In this document: positions 26,837 to 37,027 of the stretch, piece by piece
How positions within the stretch are numbered: position 1 is the stretch's first letter
Layout of the letters: each line of letters starts with the position of its first letter
Assembly (NCBI GenBank): GCA_028282845.1
Contig: JANQGY010000015.1
Span: 141,372-205,371 of the forward strand
Origin: a bacterium
Lineage (GTDB): Bacteria > Fidelibacterota > Marinisomatia > Marinisomatales > JAHJCW01
Reading direction: 5' to 3'
DNA length: 64,000 nt
Position numbers and translations under genes: made by a program
Notes under the pieces: model-generated
Databases searched by the model: none
The model's input: the letters and a program-made list of their open reading frames with translations, nothing else
Told to the model about the DNA's origin: nothing

Positions 26837-28378
26837 TTAACCTCTTGTTGGTCTTAATGTTAATGAATTATCTTCGTTCGTTTTTTGATGACACGCCCAT
26901 TGAACCGGATACTTAATACCCTTAACAATGATCTCGGCTTTCACTTTTAAACCTTTCCAATCTGTACCGGGCGGTAGCATAATTTGAGCTTGTCTTACCT
27001 TGCCGGGTTTCGGATAACCTGCATCTAAACATCCTGAAACTTCAATATTCCTTTTTTCATCAAATACGGTTAAACACAGTACTCCGGGAACTCCTGCGAG
27101 ACCATCATTAACCATACCAAATATCAATCCAGGATGATTATTCCTTTCAAAATGCCAAATCCATGACGGCCTAACCCGGTATCCGATGTTTCTTGCCATT
27201 TCATCAATTGTTTCCGGATACTGATTGTAATACCTCAAAATATTTTCAGATGATATATTATGCCAATTCCAAAGTGACATGTAATGAGGGCTTACATCCT
27301 TAATATGAGAAATCATTCTATCTGTATAAGGTATCCCTTCTTCTATTCGCAACGAATCCGGTGTCCCGTCCGACATTCCTGCTTCAATAGTCGCACCACA
27401 CCAAACCGGCCTATTGCTTAGCGCCTCAATTTGTCGATTCTCGATGTAAATCGTGTCAGTTCTTAGCCAATTATGGCTCCTGATAGTTCTATCCAAAACC
27501 TCTGAATTACCTACCCTACTCCAATCCGGTTGAGTGTTGGTAGTTAATGGAGTTTTATCCCAAATTTCATTTTGTATTTCAAACATTTTAACTGAGGTGT
27601 TTTCTGCAATAGTATAATCTGGGAAAGGATTACCTTTAAATGGCCAGGTATGACCTTCACCCCAAAATCCATACATAAATGTGTCAATGTATTCCACGTC
27701 AGGATGACCGTTATATTTATCGGCTAAAAGTTGATTTAACTCGGTATATGCTCTTATAAATTCCGGATGATCATAGCGTGGAGCGTAATGTACTTTACCT
27801 TTAATACCAATTTCGTCAGTGGTACCTAATTTCACAAAAGAAATTTTGTCAGCTAGAAAATCCGGGACAGAATGTGGTTCAATAACCGGACTCATCAACT
27901 GAACTCTAAAACCAACTCTTTTTCCGTATTGTTTTGCAAGATCAAAAGCGATTTTCCAATGCTCAGGCAGATTCAATTTGCCCGGCTGTTTCTGTACGTC
28001 TCTCCAATCGACACGGATATAAATCTTAGAAGCAAATGGAATTTTTACTAGATCTTCTAATGCTTTTTCCATGTCTTTACTATGTACTTTTGGTGGTCCA
28101 ACTTCATCGCATAGATAAACTACCAGTCCCATGCCAAAATTTTGGATAATCTTTTTTGAAGCACTTGTAGCCATCACGACATGACTTCCAGGTACAACTA
28201 CCTCCGGCTCATATATTGGAAAGGGCCCCTGATTAAGTCTCTTCTTTACCGCTGGTCCGGGGCCAAAATCATACCCATCCCAAATATGGGCAGGTACAAA
28301 TCCGCTTAATCTACTTGTACCTAAACCCGCAGCTATTGCCCCTAACCCACTCGCTTTCAAAAAACTTCTACGTTTCAT
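26837..28378 (-). CDS. Tat-exported DUF4832-like putative glycosidase
   Basis: This is a 513-residue protein that starts MKRRSFLKAS, a twin-arginine signal, unlike the lipoprotein signals of its neighbours. The barrel has VDWRDVQKQPGKLN near 125, V155-G-F-R and YGFWGEGH at 236-243 with E241 as a candidate catalytic residue, the same motif as the protein at 21.2 kb. A C-terminal beta domain follows. Tat export suggests folding in the cytoplasm, perhaps around a cofactor or metal. It lies between GH36 and the GHL6-like gene. Confidence 0.65.
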   Translation of the reverse strand: MKRRSFLKASGLGAIAAGLGTSRLSGFVPAHIWDGYDFGPGPAVKKRLNQGPFPIYEPEVVVPGSHVVMATSASKKIIQNFGMGLVVYLCDEVGPPKVHSKDMEKALEDLVKIPFASKIYIRVDWRDVQKQPGKLNLPEHWKIAFDLAKQYGKRVGFRVQLMSPVIEPHSVPDFLADKISFVKLGTTDEIGIKGKVHYAPRYDHPEFIRAYTELNQLLADKYNGHPDVEYIDTFMYGFWGEGHTWPFKGNPFPDYTIAENTSVKMFEIQNEIWDKTPLTTNTQPDWSRVGNSEVLDRTIRSHNWLRTDTIYIENRQIEALSNRPVWCGATIEAGMSDGTPDSLRIEEGIPYTDRMISHIKDVSPHYMSLWNWHNISSENILRYYNQYPETIDEMARNIGYRVRPSWIWHFERNNHPGLIFGMVNDGLAGVPGVLCLTVFDEKRNIEVSGCLDAGYPKPGKVRQAQIMLPPGTDWKGLKVKAEIIVKGIKYPVQWACHQKTNEDNSLTLRPTRG

Positions 28379-28387
28379 CTTTATTCG

Positions 28388-30484
28388 TTATTTAGGTACA
28401 GCTTTTAATAATAGAGATTCATCAAAGTTTATTTCTAATGTGGCATTTCTACCTTCAACTTGACCAAGATCAATATTATTTACATAATCAATTATTTTGT
28501 ATTTTTCATCTGACAAACCACGTAATTCGACATTGCCACTAAACTTGTCTGCATAAAAACTATAATAAAATATTCTATCTTTTTCGATAACATGAGTTTC
28601 GGGATTATCATATCCAATATCATACAATTTGCCAAGATAAACTCCGGTGGAAATCATTTCATTATTATATATATCTAACCATTTTTTCCATATTTCTTCC
28701 TTCTCAGCAGTAAGAGCTATCTTAGATTCACTTGCCGGTTTTCCAAATCCTTCATTTATCTTTTCCTCGGGAGGCCAAGTAAATTTTGTCCCGATAACAC
28801 CACCGATGCCAACAGTGGTTGCCCAATCATTTCGACCGTCACTTAATTCAACATGGTCTCCATAATATGCAGTTCTATGTCCCATTAGTGCTCTCAATGT
28901 TTTTCCTTTATGCCTGATCTGCCATGAACTCTCGGGATCAGATGATACCGGCTGATTCATGTAAGGTAGAATGTAGAATGAGTAAGCCGTCCCGCAGGGG
29001 CATATTTCTACAACTGCCTCAGGATTAATTTCAAGCGCAGTTTCATAGATTAAACGAAAAAATTCCGGTACAGCTTCAACTGCTTCTTCCGGTCTTGCAT
29101 GATTATGAAGTTTATTATAGCAAGGGGGAGCGCCGTTAAGGTGTTGACCGTCTATTTTTAGTCCATCATAACCCCAATCAGTCATAATTTTTTTCACAAG
29201 ATTAACCGTGTATTCCTGTACAGGTTTATATGCCGGACAAAGATAGTATGAATCCCACCAAGTAATATCTTGAGTAGATCCGTCGCTATTTAACAATAGA
29301 TAATCTTCGTGATTATTAATTAAGTCAGTACCGGGATCTACTGCCATAGGTGCCCACCATAATTTTGCTTTCATACCATATTTGTGGATTTCATCTACAA
29401 ATTTCCGCATATCAGCATCACCATTGGGAAATTTATCTTTTAATAAATACCAATCGCCTTCCGCTGTTTGGTAACCATCATCCAACACTGCCCATTGGTA
29501 GCCCATCTCAGCTACTTTCGGTAGGGCGTTAAATATCTGATCTGAAGTAAAATTTCTTTCAAATCCCCAAGCGCACCATATCGGCTCAAAAGCCGTATCG
29601 GGTGTTTCTTTAAATTTAATTCCCCTTTTAATCATCAATTCGCGAAACGTTTCTAACGCAGCAAAATAATCGCCTTCATGTACTGTTACAAATGTTGTAA
29701 AAGTGTTGAATGACTCGTTTGCTCTAAGATTTATATTCTTAACGTATTTTATACCGATATATGCACCTGAGGCGTCCGGCATGTTGACCGGTAGAGATAC
29801 TAATTTAGGAACTAATTCTAAAAGTCCAACACCTACCCCAAACCGACTATTCCATACATCGGATACAGGAGTTCCGCCACCATAGTCTGATGAGTTCATG
29901 CCCATATAATTCTGTTGTGCAAATCCTACATTTAAGGGCATCACCCAATCCGGTCTTTCGTCATAGGAGCCGCTTTGGTAAGACCAAAATGCCTCACCCT
30001 TTTGTTCAGGCAATACATTTATTTTGTATTGATTATTTGTCCAACCATCAATTTGTAAATCATCTTCACTAATATTTCGATAATTAACATGATATACGAT
30101 AGTATTAGGAAATTCATTATATGCTTTTGCAATAATTGTCTTTTCAAGCTTATCAGTTTTTCCGACAACCTTGTATTGTTTTCCTTTGCCGATATCGTCA
30201 TTTATATTAGATGATTTATTCGATTTAAATTCGAATTTGCTTATATCCTTCCCATTAATTGTAACATATTCGGATAATGTAAAATCACCAATATCATTTT
30301 TTTGAGAACTAAGATTTGAAATGAGCTTACTTTGCATTGATTCATCAAATACAATTTTTATATTTTTATTTTCTATTACTTTAGTATCTTGGTCAACCAT
30401 CAGTGAATTATTGCCACATCCATATATTAATACTAACAGGACAACCAAAAATGGTTTTACTATCATTAATTGTAAATTTGTCAT
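28388..30484 (-). CDS. GH36-like alpha-galactosidase / alpha-N-acetylgalactosaminidase lipoprotein
   Basis: This is a 698-residue protein with lipobox I-Y-G-C23. An N-terminal beta domain covers 35-290. The GH36/melibiase barrel follows, with V-L-D-D-G-Y at 333-338, LKID (D445 as nucleophile candidate), CPCGTAYSFY near 495 and SSDPESSWQIR (D516 as acid/base candidate). GH36 enzymes are retaining and remove alpha-linked galactose or GalNAc. The AgaS/GatZ set upstream fits either sugar. GGAGGAGAC precedes the ATG at 30484. Confidence 0.82.
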   Translation of the reverse strand: MTNLQLMIVKPFLVVLLVLIYGCGNNSLMVDQDTKVIENKNIKIVFDESMQSKLISNLSSQKNDIGDFTLSEYVTINGKDISKFEFKSNKSSNINDDIGKGKQYKVVGKTDKLEKTIIAKAYNEFPNTIVYHVNYRNISEDDLQIDGWTNNQYKINVLPEQKGEAFWSYQSGSYDERPDWVMPLNVGFAQQNYMGMNSSDYGGGTPVSDVWNSRFGVGVGLLELVPKLVSLPVNMPDASGAYIGIKYVKNINLRANESFNTFTTFVTVHEGDYFAALETFRELMIKRGIKFKETPDTAFEPIWCAWGFERNFTSDQIFNALPKVAEMGYQWAVLDDGYQTAEGDWYLLKDKFPNGDADMRKFVDEIHKYGMKAKLWWAPMAVDPGTDLINNHEDYLLLNSDGSTQDITWWDSYYLCPAYKPVQEYTVNLVKKIMTDWGYDGLKIDGQHLNGAPPCYNKLHNHARPEEAVEAVPEFFRLIYETALEINPEAVVEICPCGTAYSFYILPYMNQPVSSDPESSWQIRHKGKTLRALMGHRTAYYGDHVELSDGRNDWATTVGIGGVIGTKFTWPPEEKINEGFGKPASESKIALTAEKEEIWKKWLDIYNNEMISTGVYLGKLYDIGYDNPETHVIEKDRIFYYSFYADKFSGNVELRGLSDEKYKIIDYVNNIDLGQVEGRNATLEINFDESLLLKAVPK

Positions 30485-30501
30485 GTCTCCTCCTAAAATA
30501 T

Positions 30502-31572
30502 TTATTTTTTGTTTAAAATCTTAAGTGCATTCTTTTTATAAATCTTCTTTAATATATTGTCTTCTAAACCGAATCCATTTAGTGCCCAGTGGTACCCAAA
30601 TTGATCTGTTTCGTAAAAATGTTCATCGTCGGTTTCTAATATTCTAAATGTGATTTTGTACATTTCCTTATCGAAACCCATGTCAGTTCCATACAATAAA
30701 CGACTCTGATATTTTTTGTAAAACTCTGCGACAAATCTTGGAATCGGAGCCGTCTCAGCATATCTTGCAGAGATATCAGCATATAGATTTGGATAAATGT
30801 CTAACAACCTACCCAGTATGGATAAATCGTGTGAGCAATTTGCAAAATGACAGGCAATGAATGTTGTCTTTGGGTGCCTTTTTATGGCATTTTCAAGGGT
30901 CGTAATCATATCACCATGGTTTAGTATATCGGGCTTATTATCGAGTCTCCATGTAAATGCATTTGGTAACCCATCGTTTGTATTATCCATTTTTTCATAC
31001 ATCCATATTGGTTCAGCTACGTGTATGTTAATTGGCATATCTAGCTCAGCGCATTTTTCTAATAACGGGTCCATTCTTGGATCATCAATATGAATACCAT
31101 TAGACGGCACTGGGTAACTATAGAATAGTCCCCACCCTTTATCACCTAACTCTCCAACACCAGTGGCTCCAACCTTATGGCATCTTTCAAGTTCAGCTAC
31201 AGCATTTTTTTGCCATCCTTCTTTATCGCTACCCGTAAAATCAAAACCGCACCATATTTCAAACCGATCTTCATATTTTGAATACAAAGTATATACAGAA
31301 TCAAATTTTGCTCCGGTCAATGTTGAAAGAATTACAGTTTTTTCAATACCCAACTCGTCCATATTTTTTGCCCAGAGATCAACATCTGCCTCCGTTTCAG
31401 GATAAGCATGCGAATGCATATCTATGACTGGGAACTTTGCTTTTTTTATGTCAGTTCTTGGAATATTATAGATTGATCTTGGTCTAAAATCTTTAACTAA
31501 TAAAGTATCAAGCAAACTTTGAGAATAGCCTATTGTTGTCAAAAAAATAATATTGATTAATATTAATCGCAT
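30502..31572 (-). CDS. Exported amidohydrolase-2 (TIM-barrel) family protein
   Basis: The roughly 356-residue protein has a signal peptide (MRLILINIIFLTTIGYSQ). Motifs of the PF04909-type metal-dependent hydrolases are present: V-I-D-M-H-S-H early, N-I-H-V-A-E in the middle, ACHFANCSHD and LLYGTDMGF late. Relatives include lactonases and decarboxylases. An extracytoplasmic location is unusual for them. The frame opens at TTG 31596, but the ATG at 31572 is preferred. Its role in the island could be hydrolysis of a lactone or acyl group on the glycan (inference). Confidence 0.7.
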   Translation of the reverse strand: MRLILINIIFLTTIGYSQSLLDTLLVKDFRPRSIYNIPRTDIKKAKFPVIDMHSHAYPETEADVDLWAKNMDELGIEKTVILSTLTGAKFDSVYTLYSKYEDRFEIWCGFDFTGSDKEGWQKNAVAELERCHKVGATGVGELGDKGWGLFYSYPVPSNGIHIDDPRMDPLLEKCAELDMPINIHVAEPIWMYEKMDNTNDGLPNAFTWRLDNKPDILNHGDMITTLENAIKRHPKTTFIACHFANCSHDLSILGRLLDIYPNLYADISARYAETAPIPRFVAEFYKKYQSRLLYGTDMGFDKEMYKITFRILETDDEHFYETDQFGYHWALNGFGLEDNILKKIYKKNALKILNKK

Positions 31573-31588
31573 GCTTATTAATTCCTCT

Positions 31589-32596
31589 TTATTCAAGTAT
31601 TAGCAATTTAGTTGTTTGTGTTCGATGCTGATTTATTATTGATACAAAATACATACCGGTTTTTAAATCCTTAATCGGAAGATGAAACGGAGCAGTCTTC
31701 TCGTCTGCATTAAATGTTCTTGAGTATATTTCTTTTCCCAGAATGGAATATATTTTTATTTTATATTTTTCATTAGGTAAAAATTCAACCTTGAATGATA
31801 CATTGGCATTATACGTATTTTTACTAATTGGGTTAGGATAAATTGAAAAATTGGTGTGCTTATTTAATCCTTTTTCATCTTTTACTCTTAAGTTATTTGG
31901 AAATAAGTCCTCTTGTCTGCTACTAATTCTTACCTCATCTATCCAACCCTCAAAATCTTTAATGGAAGGTTTTTGCGTATCACTCCTATACCATGCTCCA
32001 ATTGCTAAAGGATCATCATTCATTAATGGTACTTTATCAAAAACTATTGATTCGGTTGGATTTGTTGTATTCTCATTCCAAAAATGAACTACTTGACTAT
32101 TATAATCATAGTATGCAGCAATAAATTGCCATTGCCCCGTTTCAATAGTAAAATTGCTTGAAACGTAATGAGCCTGATCATTGGCGTCGCGAATTAAAAA
32201 TTCGATTTTTTTTGTTGTCTGAATTCTTAGAGCATAATTAGTTGTTTTTGGTGATATAAATTGATCGCCTTTTGTGACAAGAAAATGAACGTTATTAATA
32301 ATTTTTGGATATATCCAAAGTGATATTCCAATATTTTCACTATTAAAATCTAAATCAGGATCATCTTCTACCAGGAAGTAGTCATATCCTCCAGGTGTTT
32401 CAAGATCTAAGTAAGAACCACTAATACCATTTTCTGAGCTAAAGTGTGCAGAATTGATCAATGTACCAGCATTATTAACCGAATCCCAATCTGCGTTATC
32501 ATCGCCATTAGCGGAAAATGACCAGAAACCGCCCTTACTTTGAGTATACAAAACCGAAACAAAGATAAATGACAATATGTAAATATATCTCACCAT
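31589..32596 (-). CDS. LamG-domain surface protein with type IX sorting tail
   Basis: The ATG at 32596 with GGAG 8 nt upstream is preferred over 32641, which lies inside a hairpin. The roughly 335-residue protein has a signal peptide. Residues 25-220 form a concanavalin/LamG-like domain (ISLWIYPKIINNVHFLVTKG, WQFIAAYYDYNSQVVHFWN). The C-terminal sorting tail starts at NFSIYPNPIS. Likely surface binding of the glycan. It overlaps the amidohydrolase's longest frame. Confidence 0.75.
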   Translation of the reverse strand: MVRYIYILSFIFVSVLYTQSKGGFWSFSANGDDNADWDSVNNAGTLINSAHFSSENGISGSYLDLETPGGYDYFLVEDDPDLDFNSENIGISLWIYPKIINNVHFLVTKGDQFISPKTTNYALRIQTTKKIEFLIRDANDQAHYVSSNFTIETGQWQFIAAYYDYNSQVVHFWNENTTNPTESIVFDKVPLMNDDPLAIGAWYRSDTQKPSIKDFEGWIDEVRISSRQEDLFPNNLRVKDEKGLNKHTNFSIYPNPISKNTYNANVSFKVEFLPNEKYKIKIYSILGKEIYSRTFNADEKTAPFHLPIKDLKTGMYFVSIINQHRTQTTKLLILE

Positions 32597-32625
32597 ATCT
32601 ATTCTCCAATTATTTAAAACAATAG

Positions 32626-32664
32626 ATAAGGCTCCCATCAATTTGAATAGGAGCCTTATTTTTC
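32626..32664. terminator. Hairpin inside the island operon
   Basis: The perfect 10-bp stem ATAAGGCTCC/GGAGCCTTAT encloses a 14-nt loop. On the plus strand it runs into TTATTTTTC. On the minus strand, the direction of the genes, the tail is only weakly T-rich (TATTGTTTT). It separates the transport half of the operon from the enzyme half and may attenuate or stabilise the mRNA more than stop it. Confidence 0.6.
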
Positions 32665-32691
32665 ATTATGCGCGTGTACTCTTCGTTATAA

Positions 32692-33858
32692 TTATCCTGA
32701 GGTATAATCGGGTCCGGGAGCCTGCGGAATTCCAATAAATACACTCATTACTTCTCCAATGCCACCCCAACCAGGAAAAACTATGTAGATAATCTTCTTT
32801 ACATAGTTAAGGTATCTCATAGGGGTCATCAGTTCACCTTCGAATAATGCGTTTACTGATAGATCATCAGGATTAAGTGTGTATAAAGTGGTTTCCCAAG
32901 CTTCGGTAAAGTACACTGTTCCGTTTTCATCAATTTCAATTCCTACCGGTGAATTGCCTTCATAGACAGCTACAGGATTTTCTAATCCGTTGGCAGTTAT
33001 ATCCATTCTCCACAATGTGCTGCCCCAAATTTCTGTGAAATAAAAATAGTCCCCAAAAATTCTACATGATTTTGTCTCACCACCATATGTTCCATCTTCA
33101 ACTGCTTGCAATTGATTTCCCGAGGGATCTATTCGAACTACTCCACCACTACCTTGAAGTATATAAGTATTTCCTGAACCATCCCAATCAATATCGCGTA
33201 CACCTTCCACTGCAGCATATTCTTCTGATGTTGAACCATCAGGTGATATCCTTGTAACGGTACCATCCCAAGATTGACAAACATATAGCCATTTTTCAGG
33301 ACCAAATCGAATTGCCCCACTAGGTCCTACTTCAGCAAAAACGGTCATATTATCATTTGTATCAATTTTATAAATGACACCATCGCCTGCCGAACCAATA
33401 TAAACATTTCCATCATCATCGGCATCAACACCCATTGGCCAATTTATATCGGTAGTAACATACTGAATTGCGTCTTTAAAAGTAAATTCACCGGAGTTAC
33501 TCCAAAATTCAGATCCTTTGATCGCAACTTTTACTTCTACAGTTTGACCGGTTAGGTCTGGCGTTTCAACCTGAAGGCTAGTTGTCGACGCGGAGATTAT
33601 TGTACCCACAAGCTGTCCAAATGATACTAGATTCTCATCAGCAACATTGCTAAATCCGCTACCGTTTATTGTTATTATATCCTTTAGATAGCCTTCAGAG
33701 GGAGTAATTTCAGTAATAACTGCAGGACCTTGACCGGTAGGATTAGGATCCGGATTATCTGATCCATATACAGTATGTTTTAGCTGATCACATGAATTAA
33801 GCATAAATCCCAATACAGCTATGAATCCTATAATTTTTAACAATTTAGTATTTTTCAT
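32692..33858 (-). CDS. IPT/TIG plus NHL-type beta-propeller lipoprotein
   Basis: This is a 388-residue protein with lipobox F-M-L-N-S-C. Residues 45-125 are an IPT/TIG immunoglobulin-like domain (ITEITPSEGYLKDIITINGSG). From 130 to the end, repeated blades (GVDADDDGNVYIGSAGDGVIY, DIDWDGSGNTYIL) form an NHL/SMP-30-like propeller. A comparable IPT-NHL order occurs in outer-membrane glycan-binding or lyase-associated proteins. It is probably a surface sugar-binding partner of the TonB receptor, in the place of SusE/F. Confidence 0.75.
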   Translation of the reverse strand: MKNTKLLKIIGFIAVLGFMLNSCDQLKHTVYGSDNPDPNPTGQGPAVITEITPSEGYLKDIITINGSGFSNVADENLVSFGQLVGTIISASTTSLQVETPDLTGQTVEVKVAIKGSEFWSNSGEFTFKDAIQYVTTDINWPMGVDADDDGNVYIGSAGDGVIYKIDTNDNMTVFAEVGPSGAIRFGPEKWLYVCQSWDGTVTRISPDGSTSEEYAAVEGVRDIDWDGSGNTYILQGSGGVVRIDPSGNQLQAVEDGTYGGETKSCRIFGDYFYFTEIWGSTLWRMDITANGLENPVAVYEGNSPVGIEIDENGTVYFTEAWETTLYTLNPDDLSVNALFEGELMTPMRYLNYVKKIIYIVFPGWGGIGEVMSVFIGIPQAPGPDYTSG

Positions 33859-33860
33859 AA

Positions 33861-34868
33861 TTAATTCCTCAAATATCTAAAGTCAAATGAAATCATATTT
33901 ACTGCATCGAAATGATCGAATGCTAAATAACTGTAATTTATGCTTAGTAATAGATTACTTATTGCTACATTCAATCCACCACCGAATGATACGCTTTCTT
34001 CATCATAATTTGTTTTATATCCGGCTCTAAGAAACGCGAGATTTTTAAATTGGTATTCACCTCCAAAATGTAATCTTTCCGAATAATCTCTCGGATGTAG
34101 AGCATCTACAGCAAATGTTAACTTATGATCAGATTCATCTTTCCATAGGGTCATTAGATCCATTGCTAAACCGAACCTAAAGGTCAATGGTAGAGGAAAA
34201 TATTCAGCTAAGTATTTTACTTCAGATGAAAAATTCTGCAATGACATACCAAATCTTAGGTCTTTAAATCCTGTATAGTACAAGGTACCTACGTCCATTG
34301 CCACTACTTCCATTTTGGCTGTATACTCTTTTGGATCATCAAATGAGCCTTCACTATTTGATCCTAGGTTCTCATGGATATATTTAATTTGTCCTCCGAA
34401 AGAAAACTGATTCGAAACTCTTCTTCCGTAGCTAAGTCCGATAGCATAATTAGTTGGCGAAAATGTTCCTGTTTCTTCAAAACCAACTCCTGTTGCCGAT
34501 CTCTTAGTACCATGAATAGTTCCCCAGTCTACATTACTTACACTAGCGCCGATAATACCAATTTTTCCTGCATCAAATGTTACCGCACTTGAAAAAACAG
34601 ATATATCAGCGATCCATTGTGTTTGATTTACTAAAACCGTATGACCTTCAGTATGAGCAATTCCCGCAGGATTCCAGAAAATTGATTCAGCTCCACCGCC
34701 AATTGCAGTAAATGCTCCTCCCATCGCAGAGGCTCTTGCTCCATTTGGAATAGAAAGCCATTTCATTCCTGATTGAGCTACTTTCTTTATTCCATCTCCA
34801 TAAGCTATGTTGGAAAAGCAAAGCGATAGGGTTACCAAAAGCAAAATATTTTTGTATGTAATTCTCAT
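33861..34868 (-). CDS. PorV/PorQ-family outer-membrane protein
   Basis: The ATG at 34868 with GGAGGTATATA upstream is preferred over 34913. The roughly 335-residue protein has a signal peptide, then the family signature LSIPNGARASAMGGAFTAIG and SIFWNPAGIA, and ends as a beta-barrel. PorV acts as a shuttle in type IX secretion. Here it is a dedicated copy beside two proteins with sorting tails, so it likely serves the island's own cargo. Confidence 0.82.
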   Translation of the reverse strand: MRITYKNILLLVTLSLCFSNIAYGDGIKKVAQSGMKWLSIPNGARASAMGGAFTAIGGGAESIFWNPAGIAHTEGHTVLVNQTQWIADISVFSSAVTFDAGKIGIIGASVSNVDWGTIHGTKRSATGVGFEETGTFSPTNYAIGLSYGRRVSNQFSFGGQIKYIHENLGSNSEGSFDDPKEYTAKMEVVAMDVGTLYYTGFKDLRFGMSLQNFSSEVKYLAEYFPLPLTFRFGLAMDLMTLWKDESDHKLTFAVDALHPRDYSERLHFGGEYQFKNLAFLRAGYKTNYDEESVSFGGGLNVAISNLLLSINYSYLAFDHFDAVNMISFDFRYLRN

Positions 34869-34915
34869 TATATACCTCCAATAATTATTACTTTGTTTGT
34901 GATTAGTATTCATGA

Positions 34916-37018
34916 CTATCTTATAATCACAAATTTCTCTATCGCTCCTGCGATAGATTTCCCATTAATATCCTTTGCGTTATCTACTTGCAGTATATAA
35001 ACACCACTAGCGATTAGCTGATTCGATTCTGTAACCTGATCCCAACTGGCATCACCACTACCACTTGTATGCTCAATTGTTTTAATCAAATCACCTGTTG
35101 CAGTGTAGATTCTCAAAGTACAATAAGGAGGTAAGTTGACAAATAACAGTCTGTTGTCATCACCAGTGAAGTTAAAATCTCCAGCCTGCACAATATATGG
35201 ATTAGGTACAATTCTAACTTTTTTAGCATTAATAGCACCCGGTTCAAAAGCATATGCTGCTATTTCGCTTCTATTGGCGTAAATAGAGCTTTCAAGTTGT
35301 TTACCAGGATATATACCATTATTACCGGTTCCATTACTAACGGCTGAAACAGCATAATGATATGCTTCTCCCCTGACAACACTATTGTCTTCATATGTCA
35401 TTTGACTTGCTGAAATATTATCTTCAATAACTTCCCACACAAGGTGAGTACCATCTGCATTTAATTCGCTATAGGTATCAACTAAAAACTCACCTTTTTT
35501 TCGATATATTTTAAAATGATCAACATTACCCGGGTCTTCAACATAATTCCAATCCAATGTAATTTTTTCTGGTCCTGATGTCACATTTAGATTAGGTGCA
35601 GGAGGTGCCTGACCTACATCGAGTGTATTAGTCCAAGCCCATAGAGCCCTATCCATTGATTGGAATAATGAGTCTTTACCTGTTGCTAGTAATGCATTCT
35701 TTGCTTCATCGTCAAAATTAGCGCCGGGAACATCCCTGTACCAGTCCCTCCACTCAAGACCTTTTTCTATAGCCAGTTCACGCGAAATGCCGTTTGCACC
35801 GACAGCATATACAATAGTAACCGACTCCCCCTTATTAAAATTATATGGACCAAAGGCTTGAAATGGGTACTCGTCTTCTTGACTGGAAGCATCATCCGGC
35901 CAACCAGCTTGTTCTTCAACAGTTTGGCGAGTTCCTGAAGCTGCCCAATCCCATACCGTTGCAAAACCAGGAAAATCTTGGTCCCATACATTATATATGC
36001 TCATATTACCAATGATTGATACAGGCTGATTTGGATCATCCGAGCTATTACTAGTTGATGCATCTGCTTGGAGGGCAGAAAATCCTGCATAGGCTGTTGA
36101 TACAAATTCACCAGATGGTAATGGTGTTGCTCCACCAGATCCAATTGCGAACCTTGGATCTCCCGTATCATCAAATGGTTTACCACCCGGTTCAAATTCT
36201 ACAATTTCAGGATGATCACCGTCCCAACCATATGATACAAACAGATTTCTTCCTCCGCCAACTAAATCTGATTCGAATTCTTCAAAAGTTGCCCAATCAT
36301 CTTTAGCTTCTTCATACCATCTCGAATACGTAATCCATGTTCCTTCAGCAGTTTGCGGACTATACCCTACTAAAAAATATACATTTTCCATAGTTTGTGA
36401 ATCATCTGTATCCGGCTCATTATCCCTGTCCCAATCAAACGTACAAGTATATGTATTTTCAACAATTACATAATCATTGTGATAATGATTAGCAAAGGAA
36501 TATGATTTACTTGATACGTCAAAACCAGGATATGCTTTATATTTAACCTCAATCATTTGGTCAGAAGGCAAATCTGGATCTACCATCCCCTTAAATGATC
36601 TTGAGGACTGTAACAATTTCCCTTCAGAATAGACCCACACTTCTGGCGGTGCATATTTCCTATATTCAAATATACCGTATGGTTCTTCATTAAAAGAGAC
36701 CGGATAAAGGAACACCTCCTTAGAATGATTCACTCCTGCTGAGTCCACCCAATTTCCTATTGCAAATCCACTATTATAAAACACTACAGTCGATGATCGA
36801 TATTGATCTTGCGGCCATTCACCAGTTGGGTCTGAATCATTTGTATTTAGGGCATCTTCTGAATCAATCCGCAATTTATAATCTCCTAAATCGTGTGTAC
36901 GTGTTTGTGCAAATAAAACAATCTGGAGACTAAACAAGGAAATAACTACTATCTTGACCAACGACCAACTCATTAATAATTGAGATCTATATTGCTTCAT
37001 TGTTTTTTTTCTTTTCAT
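34916..37018 (-). CDS. Large secreted protein with Fn3-like domain and type IX sorting tail
   Basis: This is a 700-residue protein with a long signal region (SWSLVKIVVISLFSLQIVLFAQ). Residues 45-480 form a beta-rich domain of a kind I know only as conserved near TonB receptors in FCB genomes. Residues 485-590 are fibronectin III-like (KITLDWNYVEDPGNVDHFKI). The last 90 residues form a sorting domain that starts at VRIVPNPYIV. It ends 9 nt from the TonB receptor gene and probably sits on the receptor's outer face. Confidence 0.7.
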   Translation of the reverse strand: MKRKKTMKQYRSQLLMSWSLVKIVVISLFSLQIVLFAQTRTHDLGDYKLRIDSEDALNTNDSDPTGEWPQDQYRSSTVVFYNSGFAIGNWVDSAGVNHSKEVFLYPVSFNEEPYGIFEYRKYAPPEVWVYSEGKLLQSSRSFKGMVDPDLPSDQMIEVKYKAYPGFDVSSKSYSFANHYHNDYVIVENTYTCTFDWDRDNEPDTDDSQTMENVYFLVGYSPQTAEGTWITYSRWYEEAKDDWATFEEFESDLVGGGRNLFVSYGWDGDHPEIVEFEPGGKPFDDTGDPRFAIGSGGATPLPSGEFVSTAYAGFSALQADASTSNSSDDPNQPVSIIGNMSIYNVWDQDFPGFATVWDWAASGTRQTVEEQAGWPDDASSQEDEYPFQAFGPYNFNKGESVTIVYAVGANGISRELAIEKGLEWRDWYRDVPGANFDDEAKNALLATGKDSLFQSMDRALWAWTNTLDVGQAPPAPNLNVTSGPEKITLDWNYVEDPGNVDHFKIYRKKGEFLVDTYSELNADGTHLVWEVIEDNISASQMTYEDNSVVRGEAYHYAVSAVSNGTGNNGIYPGKQLESSIYANRSEIAAYAFEPGAINAKKVRIVPNPYIVQAGDFNFTGDDNRLLFVNLPPYCTLRIYTATGDLIKTIEHTSGSGDASWDQVTESNQLIASGVYILQVDNAKDINGKSIAGAIEKFVIIR

Positions 37019-37027
37019 TTTTTCCGC

